Shown one piece after another: positions 62,046-64,000 of a stretch of 64,000 bases of DNA (within the stretch, counting starts at the first letter, position 1; every line of letters begins with the position of its first letter). The stretch is from contig CM063500.1 of assembly GCA_032207245.1 (NCBI GenBank), positions 38,498,487 to 38,562,486 on the forward strand, given 5' to 3'. The DNA is from Pardosa pseudoannulata (Eukaryota; Arthropoda; Arachnida; Araneae; Lycosidae). The notes below the pieces were generated by a model that ran no database searches, was not told the origin of the DNA, and saw nothing but the letters and a program-made list of their open reading frames with translations. The position numbers were made by a program, and so were the translations under genes.

Positions 62046-62553
62046 TTCAGTAATTGTTAGGTTAAGTAATTTTTGATAGTTTTTAAGTAAGGTATCCTCC
62101 TATGTTAAAGGACAGTTAAGGGACTTCTTAGCTGAAAGGCCTTATCCCTTTCTAAAGGTAAGAAGTAATCGAGGTAAGTTCTTTTAAGTAAAATTAAGTT
62201 TTTAAATTTAGAAAAAGGAGTAATTTAGATGCTGGTCATTAAAAAGTGGGTAAGGGAAGGAATCGTAAGGGCTGGTGTAATGTCATGGTGCCTGGAATGA
62301 CTCAAACGAATACTAATTAATACCCTGAAAGGAAAATGTAGATTAGTAGACACGGTTAGGTACACTAGATGGAGACTTACGAGAAAATAAACATCAATAC
62401 ATGGTTAGGTATGCTTTCTGCTTCATAATAAAAATAATACACATATTTTTTTTATATCACATCATAACACAAGGACGTTACAACATGTATGAAAAGGGAG
62501 GGGGGTGAAGTAATAAGTGCTAACAGGAGTAAGTTAGGGTGAGGTTACTATTG
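62046..62553. other. Moderate-AT DNA, probably the 3' untranslated part of the LINE
   Basis: It lies directly downstream of the minus-strand LINE frame and is less AT-rich than the introns. No frame is seen. Confidence 0.35.
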
Positions 62554-63400
62554 TCAGGAGAGCAAAGCAGAGCGAATCCAACGTAACTTAGTGGTGTTAT
62601 TGTAATCATAATCGGAAAACTCTGCTATTATTTTACTTGGAATGTTATATAGACTATTATAAAAATTTTGAGATGCTTTTACACAAGATTGTTTGAAAGT
62701 TAACATATTAAAGTCATATCTTATTACTTTGTTGGATAAGTATCGATGAGTGCCTCTAACACGCCTCATAAATTTATTCTGTATTCTTTCTATTAAATTC
62801 AAATTAGATTTCATGGCAAACCATCAGACGGGAGCTGCATAAAGAGCAGTTGGTAATACTATTGTTTTATATAAGCGAATTTTATTTTTATTATTTAAGT
62901 GTTTACTGCTAAAAAGCATTTTTAAGTTTTTTAATATTCCTATCATTTTGTTTTTAATATCCGTTATGTGAGGATGCCATGTTAGCTTTCTATCTAAAGT
63001 TACACCTAAATATTTTACAGAGTTTTTCTAGTTGATTGCCTCGTCGAGTAGATATAGTCTAGGGGGAGTTTTATAAGTACGAGTAAAATATATTGTATGA
63101 CATTTAGCAGGGTTAGCTTTAATTTTTGCATTTAAGAAACCAGTCTTCCAATGTGTCCAGGTGTGACTGTATGAAGCTAGCAACTAAGTTTGGGTGGGGG
63201 GCTTAAGCAATTATAGCTGTGTCGTCCGCATACAGAGCTAGGGAAGTATATTCATTCCTAGGAATGTCGTTAATATAAATATTGAAGAGGGTGGGACCTA
63301 AAATGGAGCCTTGTTGTACACCTGCTGTTATAAATTTTAGAGTGGAGTAAGTATTTTGCATGCGGACTGTGAAGAGTCTGCATACAAAACACTGTAAAGA
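62554..63400 (-). pseudogene. Jockey-type LINE reverse-transcriptase fragment
   Basis: On the minus strand the order is GVQQGSILGPTLFNIYIND, then LALYADDTAII with the catalytic YADD (63221-63232), then LEDWFLNAKIKANPAKC, then VKYLGVTLDRKLTWHPHI and IRLYKTIVLPTALYAAPV, ending with an 86-residue frame (62554-62814) with IERIQNKFMRRVRG. This is the palm and thumb of a Jockey-like non-LTR reverse transcriptase. Several stop codons interrupt it, for example after ALYAAPV. The endonuclease and 5' part are missing, the usual 5' truncation of LINEs. It lies in the intron just before the last zinc-finger exon, antisense to it. Confidence 0.82.
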
Positions 63401-63742
63401 AAATCAACATAGAAGGTGCCGACAATTTTAACCATAGTATAATTACATTTGGTGGACAAATTGGAAATAGAGCAGCAATACTTGATTTGGTCAAGATTTT
63501 GTGACCATTAATGAAGCAGCTGTGCACAAATTTAATTAATGTAGCAGTAATATAGGATATCTGTGCAATTTTAGTACTTTCTGCATTATATCTTAAATGT
63601 AGCATTAACACTAATTTGACCTTTCTTCTGGAAATTATGGTACTTAGTATTATTTCTTTCATTTCATTTAATTTTAAAATTAAATGTGTTTGTAATCATA
63701 AATAATGTAGCACTTGAAATAAAATTATTTCTTTATATTTAG
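63401..63742. other. Intron sequence before the 63743 exon
   Basis: AT-rich, ending in the TTATATTTAG acceptor. The minus-strand frame at 63270-63662 overlaps the LINE in a wrong frame and is not a gene. Confidence 0.45.
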
Positions 63743-64000
63743 ATTTCGATTGGAATCAAGCTGCAGGTGTAGGTCCTCAATTTTTTTGCAATGTCTGTTC
63801 ATTCTCATCATCAAAATATTCTATTTGGAAGGCTCATATGAAAACCCACTCAAATGTTGTGCTTTATATTTGTCCAGTGTGTAAAAAAGGATTTAAATTG
63901 AAGGCAAATATGCTGCGCCATATGAATATTCATTCAGGTTTGAAAACATATAGCTGTAACATCTGTTCTAAAGAATTTTCAGATAAATCCAATTGTAAAA
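63743..64000 (+). CDS. Partial alternative 3'-terminal zinc-finger exon, class B, cut by the window end
   Basis: The acceptor (TTATATTTAG) is followed by AT and an open frame that runs to the window edge. A short leader (FDWNQAAGVGPQ) precedes a first finger beginning CNVCSFSS, a second beginning CPVCKKGF and a third beginning CNICSKEF that is cut after SNCK. Leader, finger spacing and the HMKTHSN and HMNIHSG links mark it as class B, like 26372 and 36233. The stop codon, any C-terminal tail and the polyadenylation signal lie beyond the window. Its presence at the edge suggests that the array continues. Confidence 0.84.

Noticed and set aside
63270..63662. A 130-residue minus-strand frame
   Set aside because: It overlaps the LINE in the wrong frame; the reverse-transcriptase motifs are in another frame.

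Overview
The window is AT-rich eukaryotic DNA from an animal, most likely an arthropod. A spider or other chelicerate is my inference only. It is dominated by introns full of mobile-element debris: BEL/Pao, hAT, piggyBac-like, pogo-like, mariner/Tc1 and Jockey-like elements, several tRNA-derived SINE families and long (AT)n tracts. I see no bacterial-style operons, rRNA genes, real tRNA genes or CRISPR arrays.

The host-gene signal is six + strand C2H2 zinc-finger exons, at 17384-17631, 20288-20580, 26372-26667, 36233-36555, 57895-58193 and 63743 to beyond the window end. Each starts directly after a pyrimidine/AT-rich tract ending in AG and is read with two bases completing a split codon. The five complete ones run to their own stop codon, and several have AATAAA signals soon after it. 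None has a credible start codon. This is the layout of mutually exclusive 3'-terminal exons spliced to a common upstream exon that lies outside the window. Arthropod BTB-zinc-finger genes such as lola, broad and fruitless are built this way. The exons fall into two sequence classes plus a two-finger variant, in the order variant, A, B, B, A, B, so the array grew by repeated exon duplication.

Region by region: 1-17383 is intron or upstream sequence with SINEs, hAT remnants (5244-6024, 13149-13647, 14979-15747), a 387-bp tandem satellite (10911-12264), a piggyBac-like MITE (16055-16372) and a composite SINE. From 17384 to 36555 are four zinc-finger exons separated by more hAT, pogo-like and piggyBac-like insertions and SINEs. 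From 36556 to 57894 is the longest intron. It holds a large inverted repeat with a mariner remnant in its loop, a 977-bp tandem duplication, and a nested structure at 42140-49622. In that structure a hAT-like element with an exact 8-bp target duplication contains a SINE and a BEL/Pao retrotransposon (LTRs 43244-43581 and 49022-49361). From 57895 to the end are the last two zinc-finger exons, separated by duplicated AT-rich units, a SINE split by a hAT element, and a Jockey-type reverse-transcriptase fragment on the minus strand.

The zinc-finger exons would give one transcription factor several alternative DNA-binding ends. The mobile elements are unrelated passengers: all lie in introns and none breaks a zinc-finger exon.
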